A DNA stretch of 55,537 nucleotides, taken from assembly GCA_027030245.1 (NCBI GenBank), contig JALVFE010000037.1, positions 1 through 55,537 of the forward strand, given 5' to 3'. The number at the start of each line of letters is the position of its first letter. Position 1 is the stretch's first letter. The notes under the pieces are model-generated. The model did not search any database. It was not told the DNA's origin and was given only the letters and a program-made list of their open reading frames with translations. Position numbers and translations under genes: made by a program. Origin of the DNA: Melioribacteraceae bacterium (lineage in GTDB: Bacteria; Bacteroidota; Ignavibacteria; Ignavibacteriales; Melioribacteraceae). This document shows, piece by piece, positions 1 through 9,271 of this stretch.

Positions 1-101
1 GGATTCATCAATCATTAAATTATAAAACACCAGCAGAGGTGTACTTTAAATGAATAATGAACTTAGTATATTATTACACCTTAAATTATTTATAAATCTG
101 T

Positions 102-1043
102 TCAATACATGGGGTACAGATAAGTTATTTGATGTTTATTTTTACCATTCCTTTTCATTATCCATAACCGTCCACTAATAGCGCGTGAATCCGTATATAT
201 TATCCATTCACCGTCCGGCGACCAATCACATCCATATCCTTGAGTTTCCGTTAGTTGTTTTTGGTTAGTTCCATCTGAATTCATTACCCAAATTTGCGGC
301 GCTCCTCCGTTAGATTGAGAGGTATAGGCAATACTATTACCATCAGGTGAATATTTAGGATACTTATTTTCAGAAGCATAAATATTATTTTCATTCAAAT
401 GTGAGATTTTTATAGTATCAGAAGGGTGATCAGAATTAACTTTAAATAATTCACTGTGGTAGCCTATGAATAAAATCCATTTTGAATCTAAAAACCAAGA
501 TGGCATCCTTCCGCCTATAATTTTACTTTTATCTTTGCCATCAGCATTCATTTTCCAAATATTATAGCCACCATCTTTTGTATCTCTATTAGAATCATAT
601 GCAATCCATTTACCGTCGGGACTCCATGACGGGAAATAGTTCCTCCCTTCAGAAGTTAGCTGTATCAAGCTATCACCATTAGATTTGATTTTATATATTT
701 GTGCTTTGTCGCTAAAAACCAGCCATTCACCGTCCGGTGACCATGAAGGACTATGTGCTCCGTTACTTATATATAATATCCGATTATTAGCGCCATTTGT
801 ATCAATAAGGTAAATTCCTGTTTTACTTGAGACTGAATCGCCATGTATATATGCTATTGTTTTTCCATCCGGCGACCATGCGGCTTCATAATCAGTTAAT
901 CTAAAATCAAAACACTCAAAACACGGGGGTTTAGTTTCATTTCCCAAAGGATTGTCTTCACATGAAATTAGAAATAATGATAAAGTAATTGCTGTAAAAA
1001 TTAGGGATATTTTTTTTATCCGTATTTTCATTTCCCTTTCCAT
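102..1043 (-). CDS. TolB-like beta-propeller lipoprotein (PD40 repeats), copy 1
   Basis: This is a predicted exported lipoprotein of 313 residues. The N-terminus has a basic start, a hydrophobic core and a lipobox ending LISC, so it is probably anchored in an envelope membrane. The rest is a run of WSPDG-type repeats (for example SWSPDGKWIAYDSNRD), the PD40/WD40-like blades seen in the propeller of TolB and related proteins. No catalytic domain follows, so it is a propeller-only protein; its ligand is unknown. A second in-frame ATG at codon 5 (position 1031) is an equally plausible start. It lies 12 bases downstream of a paralogue and shares a long, nearly identical DNA block with it. The family call is firm; function is not known. 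Confidence 0.75.
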   Translation of the reverse strand: MEREMKIRIKKISLIFTAITLSLFLISCEDNPLGNETKPPCFECFDFRLTDYEAAWSPDGKTIAYIHGDSVSSKTGIYLIDTNGANNRILYISNGAHSPSWSPDGEWLVFSDKAQIYKIKSNGDSLIQLTSEGRNYFPSWSPDGKWIAYDSNRDTKDGGYNIWKMNADGKDKSKIIGGRMPSWFLDSKWILFIGYHSELFKVNSDHPSDTIKISHLNENNIYASENKYPKYSPDGNSIAYTSQSNGGAPQIWVMNSDGTNQKQLTETQGYGCDWSPDGEWIIYTDSRAISGRLWIMKRNGKNKHQITYLYPMY

Positions 1044-1055
1044 TTTTCCAAAATC

Positions 1056-2084
1056 TTAATTATATGTTGGTTTAGGATTAAACGTTAGTTGCTTTTTATT
1101 TCCTGTATCAATATCTATTATCCAAAGGACCCCATTGTCGTAAGACCATTTGTTATAATTATGTTGTGAATAAACTATTCTTTTCCCATCAGGAACCCAA
1201 CTAAATATCCCACTAATACCACTAGAAGTGAGTATTTTGATAGCATTTTTAGACAAGTCAAAAAGCACAAGTTTCGGTAGTCCCCCTTTACCCTGTGAAG
1301 AGAATGCTATCTTTGTCCCATCAGGTGAATATTTAGGGTATCTATTATCATATGCATAAATATTATTTTCATTCAAATGTGTTATTTTTATAGTATCAGC
1401 AGGGTTATCAACATTAACTTTAAATAATTCACTATGGTAGCCTATGAATAAAATCCATTTTGGATCCAAAAACCAAGATGGCATTCTTCCGCCTATAATT
1501 TTACTTTTGGCTTTGCCATCAGCATTCATTTTCCAAATATTATAGCCACCATCTTTTGTATCTCTATTAGAATCATAAGCAATCCATTTACCGTCAGGGC
1601 TCCACGCAGGGAAAAAGTTTCTTCCTTCGAAAGTTAGTTGAATTATTTGTGTTGTATCAAATACCATTTTATTTTCATCAAAAGGCATTTTATAAATATT
1701 TGCATTTTTCACAAAGACTATCCATTTCCCGTCAGGTGACCAACCAGGTGTATCTAATGTATATGGTAATACTCTTCTCATATTTGCACCATCTATATTT
1801 ATCAGCCAAAAACCAAGTGAGTCTGTATCAAATACTTGCTCGTAAAGTCCGTGTTTAATTGTATCTATTCTCAGCATTGGTATATGATTAAATCCAACGA
1901 TTTTACCATTCGGATGTACTACAGGTGTATCATAAGGGGCGGTAAATAACAGCAAAGGATCAATTCCACCTCCTCCGTCAAGAGGGTTACCATCGTTACA
2001 ACTTGTAATAATAAAAACCAATACTGTGAGAATAAAAAGTATGTATTTATCAGAAAACATTTTATAATTACTCAGTTTAATCAT
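1056..2084 (-). CDS. TolB-like beta-propeller lipoprotein, copy 2
   Basis: This 342-residue protein is a paralogue of the next gene downstream. It begins with a signal peptide and lipobox (IITSC) and continues with PD40 propeller repeats of the WSPDGKWI type. The central repeat block is almost identical in DNA to copy 1, whereas the N-terminal and C-terminal thirds differ clearly. The two genes read in the same direction 12 bases apart and probably form one transcript. A role in envelope protein binding is possible by analogy with TolB, but no pal or tol gene is nearby, so no function is assigned. Confidence 0.75.
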   Translation of the reverse strand: MIKLSNYKMFSDKYILFILTVLVFIITSCNDGNPLDGGGGIDPLLLFTAPYDTPVVHPNGKIVGFNHIPMLRIDTIKHGLYEQVFDTDSLGFWLINIDGANMRRVLPYTLDTPGWSPDGKWIVFVKNANIYKMPFDENKMVFDTTQIIQLTFEGRNFFPAWSPDGKWIAYDSNRDTKDGGYNIWKMNADGKAKSKIIGGRMPSWFLDPKWILFIGYHSELFKVNVDNPADTIKITHLNENNIYAYDNRYPKYSPDGTKIAFSSQGKGGLPKLVLFDLSKNAIKILTSSGISGIFSWVPDGKRIVYSQHNYNKWSYDNGVLWIIDIDTGNKKQLTFNPKPTYN

Positions 2085-2309
2085 TTCATCTCCATTTCAT
2101 TTTAAGTTTTATTAAGTTAATGATATTTATACTTTCAGTTAGCATAGTATATCCTTTTTATCTAAATAAGTAAGTTCCGGATTTAATACAAGAGAAAAGA
2201 ATATAATCAAATCCTCGAAACATAGGTAGGTTAACTGACTGCTTTCGATGAAATTTTTGCAGATGTAAACTGAGAGATATAAAGATTGCTGTGAAAAACG
2301 GAAACTTCC

Positions 2310-2329
2310 AGAGAGAGAGAGAGAGAGAG
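2310..2329. repeat. (AG)10 dinucleotide microsatellite
   Basis: Ten uninterrupted AG units lie in the roughly 495-base gap (2085-2579) between the propeller lipoproteins and the ArsC-like gene. It is about 225 bases upstream of the lipoprotein pair, which is divergent from the gene on the right. The rest of the gap is A+T-rich and I see no gene or RNA in it. Confidence 0.8.
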
Positions 2330-2579
2330 TAAAAATCGTGCCAAAGTATTTACTCCTTAAAGTAAGATAGTAATATCTTATATTTCAATATCGTAAATTT
2401 TTATTTAAATGTCAAGGTTGTTTTTTATGCCTATTAAACTATTATTACTTTATTATTATATAAGCTGATTATATTACTACCCCCGTGCGGACGGTGGAAG
2501 TAATGATAAGTGCTGATGGTCGTGGCAATTAAATCGTTTTTAATTAAATTTACACCCGTAAATAAATTCTAAGGGAAAT

Positions 2580-2930
2580 ATGAACATTCAAATTTTCGGA
2601 ACAAAGAAATGTAACGATACCAAAAAAGCCGAGCGGTTTTTCAAAGAGCGTGGTATAAAATATCATTTCAGAAATCTTGCGGAAAAAGGTATAAGCAAAG
2701 GCGAATTGAACAACATCAAAAATGTGATTCCGCTTGAAGAATTATTGGACAAAGAAGGCAAGGAATATAAAAAACGGAATTTGGAATATATGGTTTACGA
2801 TTTGGAAGAAGAGCTTCTCGAAAATCCTTTATTATTGAAAACCCCGATAGTAAGAAACGGCAGGAAAGTTACGACCGGTTACAAACCGGAAGTTTGGAAA
2901 GAATGGATTAACGAAGATAAAAATAATTAA
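2580..2930 (+). CDS. ArsC/Spx-family thioredoxin-fold protein
   Basis: This 116-residue cytoplasmic protein has the length and fold signature of the ArsC/Spx/YffB family. It starts MNIQIFGTKKCNDTKKA, with the redox cysteine C11 followed by NDT, then helical segments, and ends with the TPIVRNG...TTGYKPEVWKEW pattern typical of the family. Only one cysteine is present, as in YffB-type ArsC-like proteins, so a disulfide-cycling arsenate reductase of the multi-cysteine type is unlikely. No ars genes are adjacent, so substrate and role are open. The ATG sits after an AAGGGAAAT ribosome-binding region. It converges on the HAD gene with only four bases between them. Confidence 0.75.
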   Translation: MNIQIFGTKKCNDTKKAERFFKERGIKYHFRNLAEKGISKGELNNIKNVIPLEELLDKEGKEYKKRNLEYMVYDLEEELLENPLLLKTPIVRNGRKVTTGYKPEVWKEWINEDKNN

Positions 2931-2934
2931 ATTT

Positions 2935-3564
2935 TTACCGATTAAGTCCGTCGGGAATAATTCCCCTTTCCGAAAAAGCTTTTCTCAGAGTTTGGTTATC
3001 CGTGAATTGAATTGCATCCCAGCCGAGTTTTTTTGCGGTTTCGGCGTATTCGTAAATATCGTCTATAAAAATATGTTCGTGCGGTTGCTTGCGGGTAAAT
3101 TCTTCTACGGCTTTGTATATTCCGGCTTCGGGCTTTACCGCTCCCACTTCATGCGACAAAATTAACTTATCAAAGTAATTTAAAAATTCGTATTTTTTCC
3201 AGCCGTATTCCATGTGAATTTCATTGGTATTCGAAAGCAAAACGAGAAGGTAATTTTTCTTCAACGCCGGCAACAGATTTACAAGTTCTTCGTTCACCGT
3301 AAAAATGTTAGAAAAATAGTAGCAGAATTCTTCTTCGGTAAGTTGGAAGTTCGTCCATTCCATCATGATTTCGAGGAATTCTTGCTTACTCATTTTACCT
3401 TTTTCGAAGTTCCGGTGAATTTCGTAATTCTGTTTATACTTCAGGGCAAATTCATCTCCCAAGCCTTTTTCCCTTCCTTCCAATTCATCCAAAAAACCAC
3501 GGTAATCAAACGGGATAAGGACATTACCGAGATCAAACACGATAACAGAAATATTATTTTTCAT
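2935..3564 (-). CDS. HAD-superfamily hydrolase (YihX/haloacid-dehalogenase-like)
   Basis: This 209-residue cytoplasmic protein belongs to the HAD superfamily. Motif I is VFDLGNVL with nucleophile D11; the second Asp of a phosphatase DxD is replaced by Gly, as in YihX-type and dehalogenase-type members. Motif II is LLSNTNE, motif III is the Lys in GAVKPEAGIY, and motif IV is FIDDIYEYAETAKKLG. An all-helical cap lies between motifs I and II (subfamily IA). The substrate is probably a small phosphorylated metabolite but cannot be named from sequence. It lies 15 bases downstream of the exported-protein gene and probably shares its transcript. Confidence 0.8.
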   Translation of the reverse strand: MKNNISVIVFDLGNVLIPFDYRGFLDELEGREKGLGDEFALKYKQNYEIHRNFEKGKMSKQEFLEIMMEWTNFQLTEEEFCYYFSNIFTVNEELVNLLPALKKNYLLVLLSNTNEIHMEYGWKKYEFLNYFDKLILSHEVGAVKPEAGIYKAVEEFTRKQPHEHIFIDDIYEYAETAKKLGWDAIQFTDNQTLRKAFSERGIIPDGLNR

Positions 3565-3579
3565 TTCTCCGCCGTAAAT

Positions 3580-4371
3580 TTATTCGTTTATCTTGAATAA
3601 ACCGTCTTCCAAACCGGAATTAATTTTTATTCTTTCAACACGGAAATTTATTTTCAACATTCCGTAAGATTGAGTAATTTCAAACGGAAATTTAACGTTA
3701 TTAACTTTCCTGTAATCGGAAAATCCGGTTATTTCCTTAAAACTTCCCTTTGCGGTTTTAACCGTAATTTCTTCTTTTACTTTTAACCAGGTGTCTGCAT
3801 CAAAGTATTGATACCAATTTTCCAAACCGTTACCGGTTAATTTAATTTTATAAACTTTGCGTCCGTTGACAAATTCAACGCCGACAAATTCAGGTTTTAT
3901 TCCGGAGTTCTTATAATCAACGGGGAAATGAATGCCGGATTTTGCTTTGATAATTTTTAATCCGTAACCCGAAAGTTTTTCCATTCTGCCCATAAAATAA
4001 ATTGCCGCTTCGTTTCCGTCGTAAACAATTTTTTGTTCAACTGTTCCCATGTTTAATATCCGTAGAAACTTACCGGGAGCTTTTTGAAAAACGGATAAAG
4101 AAACAGTTATTCCGTTGGCATCCCCGGTTAACATCACGGTTTTATCTTTTATTTTCAAAAGGTTTTCTTTGCCGCCTATTGCATTTACGTAATTAAGTAA
4201 AATTTCCGTGGGTTCAATTTGCAAGGAATCGCTTAAAATCATCCTGCGGTTTTGATTTGCGGTTTTGTTTAGATTACGATTGTTATTTACTTCCGTTCCG
4301 TTTGCCGCAACAAAACAAAGCACGGCACAAAACACAAAAAGAAAAACAACCGAAGGGTTCCAGCGGTTCAT
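3580..4371 (-). CDS. Exported protein, LolA/outer-membrane lipoprotein-sorting-like
   Basis: This 263-residue protein has an N-terminal signal sequence (hydrophobic stretch followed by a VAANGTE cleavage region). The mature part reads ILLNYVNAIGGKENLLKI and then a series of beta-strands with Lys/Tyr-rich turns and a tryptophan-containing YQYFDADTWLKVK segment. This pattern resembles the LolA/MucB/outer-membrane lipoprotein-sorting fold and the C-terminal domains of Bacteroidota M16-peptidase-associated proteins. I infer a periplasmic lipid or lipoprotein-binding role only by that resemblance. It is followed closely by the HAD gene on the same strand. Confidence 0.5.
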   Translation of the reverse strand: MNRWNPSVVFLFVFCAVLCFVAANGTEVNNNRNLNKTANQNRRMILSDSLQIEPTEILLNYVNAIGGKENLLKIKDKTVMLTGDANGITVSLSVFQKAPGKFLRILNMGTVEQKIVYDGNEAAIYFMGRMEKLSGYGLKIIKAKSGIHFPVDYKNSGIKPEFVGVEFVNGRKVYKIKLTGNGLENWYQYFDADTWLKVKEEITVKTAKGSFKEITGFSDYRKVNNVKFPFEITQSYGMLKINFRVERIKINSGLEDGLFKINE

Positions 4372-4412
4372 AACATTCTAATAAAATATTAAGATTACAA
4401 TCAATATAAAAA

Positions 4413-4434
4413 AAAGCCCGAAAAAACGGGCTTT
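4413..4434 (-). terminator. Intrinsic terminator downstream of glyS
   Basis: An 8-bp perfect stem (AAAGCCCG/CGGGCTTT) closes a six-base A/T loop. On the minus strand it is followed directly by a run of T, the layout of a Rho-independent terminator 25 bases after the glyS stop. Confidence 0.85.
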
Positions 4435-4459
4435 GCGCAAACATTAAAACGAGTTATAA

Positions 4460-5953
4460 TTATTTTAATTTTAATATCAAATAATCTAACAAACCGAGAA
4501 TTGCAATTCTCTCTTGTTCCATCGAATCGCGTTCCCGAACCGTTACCGTATTGTCTTCGAGCGTTTGCGAATCGACGGTAATGCAAAAAGGCGTTCCGGC
4601 TTCGTCTTGCCTTCTGTATCTTCTTCCTATCGCTCCTTTATCGTCGTAAAATACCTTTAAGTGCGGTCTCAACTCGGTTTCAATTTTTTTAGCAATTTCC
4701 GGCATTCCGTCTTTATTGACCAATGGCAAAATAGCCGCCTTTATCGGCGCCAGTTTGGGATGGAACTTCAAGACAACCCGCTTTTCGCCTTTTACTTCTT
4801 CTTCGTGATAAGCATCTACCAAAAACGCCATGAAAGAACGGCTGGCGCCTGCCGAAGTTTCAATTATGTAAGGAATGTATTTTTCTTTCAGTTCTTCGTC
4901 ATAATATTTTTGCGATTTACCGGAATATTCTTCGTGCCGGCTCAAATCGAAATCCGTTCTATTGTGAATTCCTTCGATCTCTCCCCAACCGAAAGGGAAT
5001 TGATATTCGATGTCCGTAGCTTCTTTGGCATAGTGGGCAAGTTTATCAGCGGGATGATCGTGGTATCTCAGTTTACCGGGATTCATTCCAAGCGATTTAT
5101 ACCATTCCATTCTGATTTCTTTCCAATAGTCGTAATATTTTTTATCATCACTCGGTTTAACAAAATACTGCATTTCCATTTGCTCGAATTCGCGTGTGCG
5201 GAACAAAAAGTTTTTCGTATTTATTTCGTTGCGAAATGCTTTCCCGATTTGCGCAATTCCGAACGGCAGTTTTTGCCTGCTCGCATTTTGAACATTTAAA
5301 AAATTAACGAAAATACCCTGTGCTGTTTCGGGTCGTAAATAAATAACATTTCCTTCTTTTTCAACGGGACCTAAAAACGTTTTGAACATTAAATTAAAAC
5401 TTCGCGGTTTGGTAAAAGTATTTTTACTTCCGCACTGCGGGCAACTGACCAGCGAGAGCAGGGATTCGCTTAATTTTTCTTTTTCCAAAACAGCTGTAAA
5501 TTTTTCGTTAAGGTCCGAATCCGATGCAACAATTTCCTTTACTTCGGGTAAGAATTCCGAATTAATTTCTTCCAGGTTTTGCACTAATTGTTTTAAGGCT
5601 TTTTCTTTTCTTTTGTCGGAGAGAAACTCTGCCAAAGTATCCAAACGGAAACGCGCTTTACATTGCTTACAATCAATCATCGGATCGGTAAAGTTTTCAA
5701 CATGACCGGAAGCTTCCCAAACTTTCGGATGCATAAGAATTGCAGCATCCAATCCTTCCACGTCGTCTCGGTAAGTCATTGCCTTCCACCATTCGGATTT
5801 AATATTGTTCAACAGTTCAACTCCAAGCGGACCGTAATCCCAACATCCGTTTAATCCGCCGTAAATTTCGCTCGATTGAAACACAAATCCGCGTCTTTTG
5901 GAAAGCGATACGATTTTCTCAATTACACTGTTTTGTTGGCTTTTCTGTGCGAT
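4460..5953 (-). CDS. glyS: Glycyl-tRNA synthetase (class II, alpha2 type), apparent ATC start
   Basis: This enzyme charges tRNA-Gly. The protein has the eukaryote/archaea-like single-chain architecture: [18 protein letters not shown] near the N-terminus, two CxxC pairs (CKQCKARF and CPQCGS) likely to bind zinc, motif 2 [14 protein letters not shown], motif 3, and a C-terminal anticodon-binding domain ending in a conserved [14 protein letters not shown]. The first conventional start in frame is a GTG at 5884, which would remove a conserved N-terminal helix ([12 protein letters not shown]). Reading upstream, that helix is intact back to an ATC codon at 5953-5951, preceded by GAGGTGA at close spacing, and an in-frame TGA lies two codons before it. 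I therefore start the gene at the ATC, giving 497 residues. This is either a rare AUC start or a sequencing/assembly error. Confidence 0.9.
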   Translation of the reverse strand: MAQKSQQNSVIEKIVSLSKRRGFVFQSSEIYGGLNGCWDYGPLGVELLNNIKSEWWKAMTYRDDVEGLDAAILMHPKVWEASGHVENFTDPMIDCKQCKARFRLDTLAEFLSDKRKEKALKQLVQNLEEINSEFLPEVKEIVASDSDLNEKFTAVLEKEKLSESLLSLVSCPQCGSKNTFTKPRSFNLMFKTFLGPVEKEGNVIYLRPETAQGIFVNFLNVQNASRQKLPFGIAQIGKAFRNEINTKNFLFRTREFEQMEMQYFVKPSDDKKYYDYWKEIRMEWYKSLGMNPGKLRYHDHPADKLAHYAKEATDIEYQFPFGWGEIEGIHNRTDFDLSRHEEYSGKSQKYYDEELKEKYIPYIIETSAGASRSFMAFLVDAYHEEEVKGEKRVVLKFHPKLAPIKAAILPLVNKDGMPEIAKKIETELRPHLKVFYDDKGAIGRRYRRQDEAGTPFCITVDSQTLEDNTVTVRERDSMEQERIAILGLLDYLILKLK

Positions 5954-6050
5954 GGTTCACCTCAATTGTTGATAATAAATGTGCAAATATAACAGAATTT
6001 TGGAAAATTAAGAATATTACTAAAGCGGAGTGAAATTTTTGGAAAAGCAA

Positions 6051-6284
6051 TTACTTTGAGTTTTCTTCTTCAATCCAATCGACACTTAAGAATCTGAGCA
6101 ACTTATCGATTTCCAATGCTTTTTGCATCATTTCGATTTCCTGGGCTTTACCGAACTGTTCGGTTCTGTATGCCCTTGCCCATTCAGGCAATTTATTTCT
6201 TATTTTTTTCAACTCTTTAACGAGTCTGTAAACCAATTCGAGTTCGGGAGACATAAACAGATAAAATTGTAATTGGATTTTCAT
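6051..6284 (-). CDS. Small helical protein of unknown function
   Basis: I do not recognise this 77-residue protein. It is rich in Lys and Glu and predicted to be mostly helical (ELELVYRLVKELKKIRNKLP...). There is no signal peptide. An internal ATG at codon 11 is an alternative start. It lies 61 bases downstream of the 70-residue gene on the same strand. Confidence 0.45.
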   Translation of the reverse strand: MKIQLQFYLFMSPELELVYRLVKELKKIRNKLPEWARAYRTEQFGKAQEIEMMQKALEIDKLLRFLSVDWIEEENSK

Positions 6285-6345
6285 ATCAATTATCGGAAGG
6301 AAAAATAATTTTGTTAGCGGCGGACAACCGGTTTCAAGCTAAAAA

Positions 6346-6558
6346 TTAATGCTCTGTGATTTCCCCCACATATTTAACAGTAACATTTACCCCTTCAAGT
6401 TGTTCGGGAAGTTTTTCCAATAATTCCTTATCGTCTTTGCTTACCAAAATTCTTATGTTGTATTCGTTATTTTCCAATCCGATACCAACACCAACGACTC
6501 CGGGAATTTTCAACAATTCGTTCTGATATTTTTCTTTAATCTTAACCGCCTTTTCCAC
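6346..6558 (-). CDS. Stand-alone copy of the protease N-terminal domain
   Basis: This 70-residue protein has no signal peptide. Its core (IPGVVGVGIG, then KLPEQLEGVNVTVKYVGEI) matches the segment of the neighbouring protease that precedes its catalytic domain (NGVIGTATTK, then KLPKTIEGVPVVVKNVGEI, residues about 63-110). It is therefore a free-standing version of what looks like the pro- or inhibitor-like domain of that protease. A terminator separates the two genes. A role as intramolecular-domain mimic or inhibitor is inference only. Confidence 0.6.
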   Translation of the reverse strand: MEKAVKIKEKYQNELLKIPGVVGVGIGLENNEYNIRILVSKDDKELLEKLPEQLEGVNVTVKYVGEITEH

Positions 6559-6588
6559 TTGCGCCCCCGTTGTAAAAAATTAAAAAGC

Positions 6589-6617
6589 GGCTGCCACGGA
6601 AAAATTCCATGGCAACC
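6589..6617 (-). terminator. Intrinsic terminator downstream of the protease gene
   Basis: Two 13-base arms (GGCTGCCACGGAA and TTCCATGGCAACC) pair with only wobble or single mismatches around a three-base loop. On the minus strand the hairpin is followed by a T run. It separates the protease from the 70-residue gene. Confidence 0.75.
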
Positions 6618-6631
6618 GGGAAACCTACTGT

Positions 6632-7687
6632 TTAGTTCCCACAGATTGTAACGCCGAAACGATTCAAAACAAAATCGATTGGCGAACCGATTGTAGTTGT
6701 GCTTGAACCGGCATACAACAGAGCTACCGGTGAATTATTCGCATCGTCGGTAACAATCAGCGAACCCGAATCTCCGCCGCTTGACATATTAGTAAATTCT
6801 ATCTGATCCTCAAATCTTGCGTAGCCGCCGTCCGGTGTATAATTAACAACAACCGTTACGTTAACGCCGGTAACGGTTCCGTAAGTTACTCCTGTAGTTC
6901 TTCCCGTTTTTTTCACTTTCATGCCAAGTGTAGCTTGAACCGTAGTACTACTGGGTGTATAACCGCTAACCATCGCACAATCGGTTTGTACGCCCGGTTC
7001 AACTTTGGCAATTGCCGCATCAATCGTGTTACTGTTTTTAAGAGGCTGCCATTTAATTACCTCGTAATCATAAAGCTTTGCCACGATATCGGCAGTATTC
7101 TGGGAACAAACCGGATCGGTATCAATCAAACCGGGTTGTACAATGGGTTCGCCTATTTCGGCGCGGTTTTTTCGGGCAAAAACGTGATTATTACTCAAGA
7201 AAAATTTCTCACCGTTTTTTTCCACTACGCAACCGATCGTGCCCCCCACACAAGCTCCGCCGCCGGCACCTGGGAAATACCGGAAATCGTTATAGTTTCC
7301 ACCCGAAACTCCACCGGGGATCGGACGGTAACGACCGGTGTAAACATCCTGGGCATAAATTTCACCAACATTTTTAACAACAACAGGAACTCCTTCTATC
7401 GTTTTCGGCAATTTATTCGCCAATCCGCTGCGGTTCGTTAAAATTTCGATTGCATAACTGCCGTTTGGTAATTTTGTGGTTGCCGTACCGATAACACCGT
7501 TCTTTCTAAGAAGTTTATCGGTATGCCGGTCTTGAATTTCAAATACTTTGTGTATGTCGGTAATCTTCGCAAGAGGTTGTGAAGCGCTATCGGGAGTAAT
7601 AACTTCCGGTGATTGTTGCTGGCAAGAAAAGAGAAAAGATATTAAAATAGTGATGAGAATTAATCTAAAAGCATTTTTTAGATTCAT
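6632..7687 (-). CDS. Secreted trypsin-like serine protease (lipoprotein)
   Basis: This 351-residue protein has a lipobox (LFSC, C22), an N-terminal domain of about residues 40-112, and a chymotrypsin-fold catalytic domain. The likely triad is H168 (FFLSNNHVFAR), D223 (NTIDAAIAKV) and S307 (SSGGDSGSLIV), each in the expected local sequence and order. Several cysteines (C146, C153, C194, C237) may form disulfides. The N-terminal domain is repeated as a separate small gene downstream, so it may act as a propeptide or inhibitor. The protein probably acts outside the inner membrane on unknown substrates. The next gene is separated by a terminator. Confidence 0.8.
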   Translation of the reverse strand: MNLKNAFRLILITILISFLFSCQQQSPEVITPDSASQPLAKITDIHKVFEIQDRHTDKLLRKNGVIGTATTKLPNGSYAIEILTNRSGLANKLPKTIEGVPVVVKNVGEIYAQDVYTGRYRPIPGGVSGGNYNDFRYFPGAGGGACVGGTIGCVVEKNGEKFFLSNNHVFARKNRAEIGEPIVQPGLIDTDPVCSQNTADIVAKLYDYEVIKWQPLKNSNTIDAAIAKVEPGVQTDCAMVSGYTPSSTTVQATLGMKVKKTGRTTGVTYGTVTGVNVTVVVNYTPDGGYARFEDQIEFTNMSSGGDSGSLIVTDDANNSPVALLYAGSSTTTIGSPIDFVLNRFGVTICGN

Positions 7688-7955
7688 AAGTCCTCCTGAT
7701 ATTATTTATTTGAAAGAACAACGAACTTTCGTATTGGGGAGAAAAGGAAATTATTTAAACTTAAAGGGAGTAAAGAGAAAAAATTCAGAATATCGTTTTA
7801 ATCAATTATTTATCAATTTAATTTTTTATTTATTTATAAGCAAGAAATTTTCGATAAACGGCGTTTACTTCTAAAAATTTAATATCGATTAATGTTTGTT
7901 TCGGTGCATTGAGTTGGTTAAATTTGCGTAGTTAAAAACAAAGTTGAGAGAGAAG

Positions 7956-8228
7956 ATGACTACCTTACCCCCTGCCGGAGTTAAAAAATTTCCGGAAGAT
8001 TCACTGGAAAATAAGGTTTACTCAATAGTAGAATCATTCAAAGACAATATTCCGGTTATGAACGACCGTTACCGCCTCGGTTATAATTTGTACAAATTGG
8101 TAACCGGCGAGGGCGATCCCCCGGAAGTTATTGTAAAGAATTCCAAACTCCATTTGGAAAACATTACCGAAGCGGAGCTTGCTAAAAAACTATCGGAAAA
8201 ACTGAAAGACTTAACCGATAAGAATTAA
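7956..8228 (+). CDS. Small conserved hypothetical protein
   Basis: This 90-residue cytoplasmic protein is not recognised. I chose the ATG at 7956, which follows a GAGAGAGAAG ribosome-binding region, over the TTG at 7944. The sequence MTTLPPAGVKKFPEDSLENKVYSIVESF is followed by a charged helical C-terminus ending in KLSEKLKDLTDKN. It converges on fbp with five bases between stops. Confidence 0.5.
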   Translation: MTTLPPAGVKKFPEDSLENKVYSIVESFKDNIPVMNDRYRLGYNLYKLVTGEGDPPEVIVKNSKLHLENITEAELAKKLSEKLKDLTDKN

Positions 8229-8233
8229 TTCTT

Positions 8234-9259
8234 TTATTCGGTTTCCGCCATTTCGTTTTCCGCAAGGAATTTACTTACCATATCAACATCATCCGCACTT
8301 CCGATATAAATCGGTACGCGTTGATGCAATTTCTCCGGTTGAATTTCCAAAATTCTGTTTTTACCGTCTATCGCTTTTCCGCCGGCTGCTTCAACAATGA
8401 AAGCCATCGGATTGCATTCGTACATCAAACGTAATTTACCGTTAGGATTTCTTTTATCTGCAGGATAAATAAATATTCCGCCGTAAAGCAAATTCCTGTG
8501 AATATCCGCAACCATGGAGCCGATATATCTTGCCGAATATGGCTTACCGTCGTAATCCACGGCATCTTGCAAATGTTTGATATACTTTTTCAGACCCGGT
8601 CGCCAATACTTGTAATTACCTTCGTTAATACTGTAAATTCTACCTTTTTTAGGAATTTTAATATTGTCGTGCGAAAGCAAAAATTCACCGAATGCGGGAT
8701 CGAGCGTAAAACCGTAAACACCTTCGCCGGTAGTATAAACCAGCATTGTGCTGGAGCCGTAAATCACATAACCGGCAGCGACTTGGTTAACACCTTTCTG
8801 CAAAATATCTTCGAGTGTTCCGGGAGAACCGTCATCGGGAGTTACTCTTTTGTAAATGGAAAAGATCGTTCCGATACTTACGTTTGCATCGATATTGGAA
8901 GAACCGTCCAGCGGATCGAAAAGCAATACGTATTTTCCCCTTTTGAAATGTGGCGGAATGTGAATAATATCTTCTTCTTCTTCGGAAGCCATAACGCATA
9001 AATGACCGCCGTGATCCATCGCACGGTAAAGCATATCATGTGCATAAACATCTAACTTCTTTACTTGCTCGCCGTGAACATTATTATCTCCGGTAAATCC
9101 CAAAATATCTACTAATCCTGCTTTGTTCACTTCGAGGGAGATTACTTTTGCCGCAAGTGCCAAATCGTGCAGAAGCGCCGAAAGTTCTCCGGTTGCTTCG
9201 GGGTGTTTTTTTTCACCTTCCAAAATGTGGCGGGTTAACGTCATAAAATTAATCATCAA
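8234..9259 (-). CDS. fbp: Fructose-1,6-bisphosphatase, class I
   Basis: This 341-residue enzyme hydrolyses fructose 1,6-bisphosphate to fructose 6-phosphate in gluconeogenesis. The family signature is intact: ASEEEED for metal binding, [20 protein letters not shown], and [19 protein letters not shown] near the substrate site. The start is an ATG preceded by AAAGGAGGTATTTG. It lies 12 bases downstream of the ABC exporter pair, so it may be co-transcribed with it, although no functional link is evident. Confidence 0.95.
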   Translation of the reverse strand: MMINFMTLTRHILEGEKKHPEATGELSALLHDLALAAKVISLEVNKAGLVDILGFTGDNNVHGEQVKKLDVYAHDMLYRAMDHGGHLCVMASEEEEDIIHIPPHFKRGKYVLLFDPLDGSSNIDANVSIGTIFSIYKRVTPDDGSPGTLEDILQKGVNQVAAGYVIYGSSTMLVYTTGEGVYGFTLDPAFGEFLLSHDNIKIPKKGRIYSINEGNYKYWRPGLKKYIKHLQDAVDYDGKPYSARYIGSMVADIHRNLLYGGIFIYPADKRNPNGKLRLMYECNPMAFIVEAAGGKAIDGKNRILEIQPEKLHQRVPIYIGSADDVDMVSKFLAENEMAETE

Positions 9260-9271
9260 ATACCTCCTTTG

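Noticed and set aside
1649-1858. Opposite-strand frame within the propeller gene
   Set aside because: It lies wholly inside a well-supported gene and has no family features; the same reasoning was applied to other such frames.
5884-5886. GTG at 5884 as the glyS start
   Set aside because: It cuts off a conserved N-terminal helix and has no ribosome-binding site in front.
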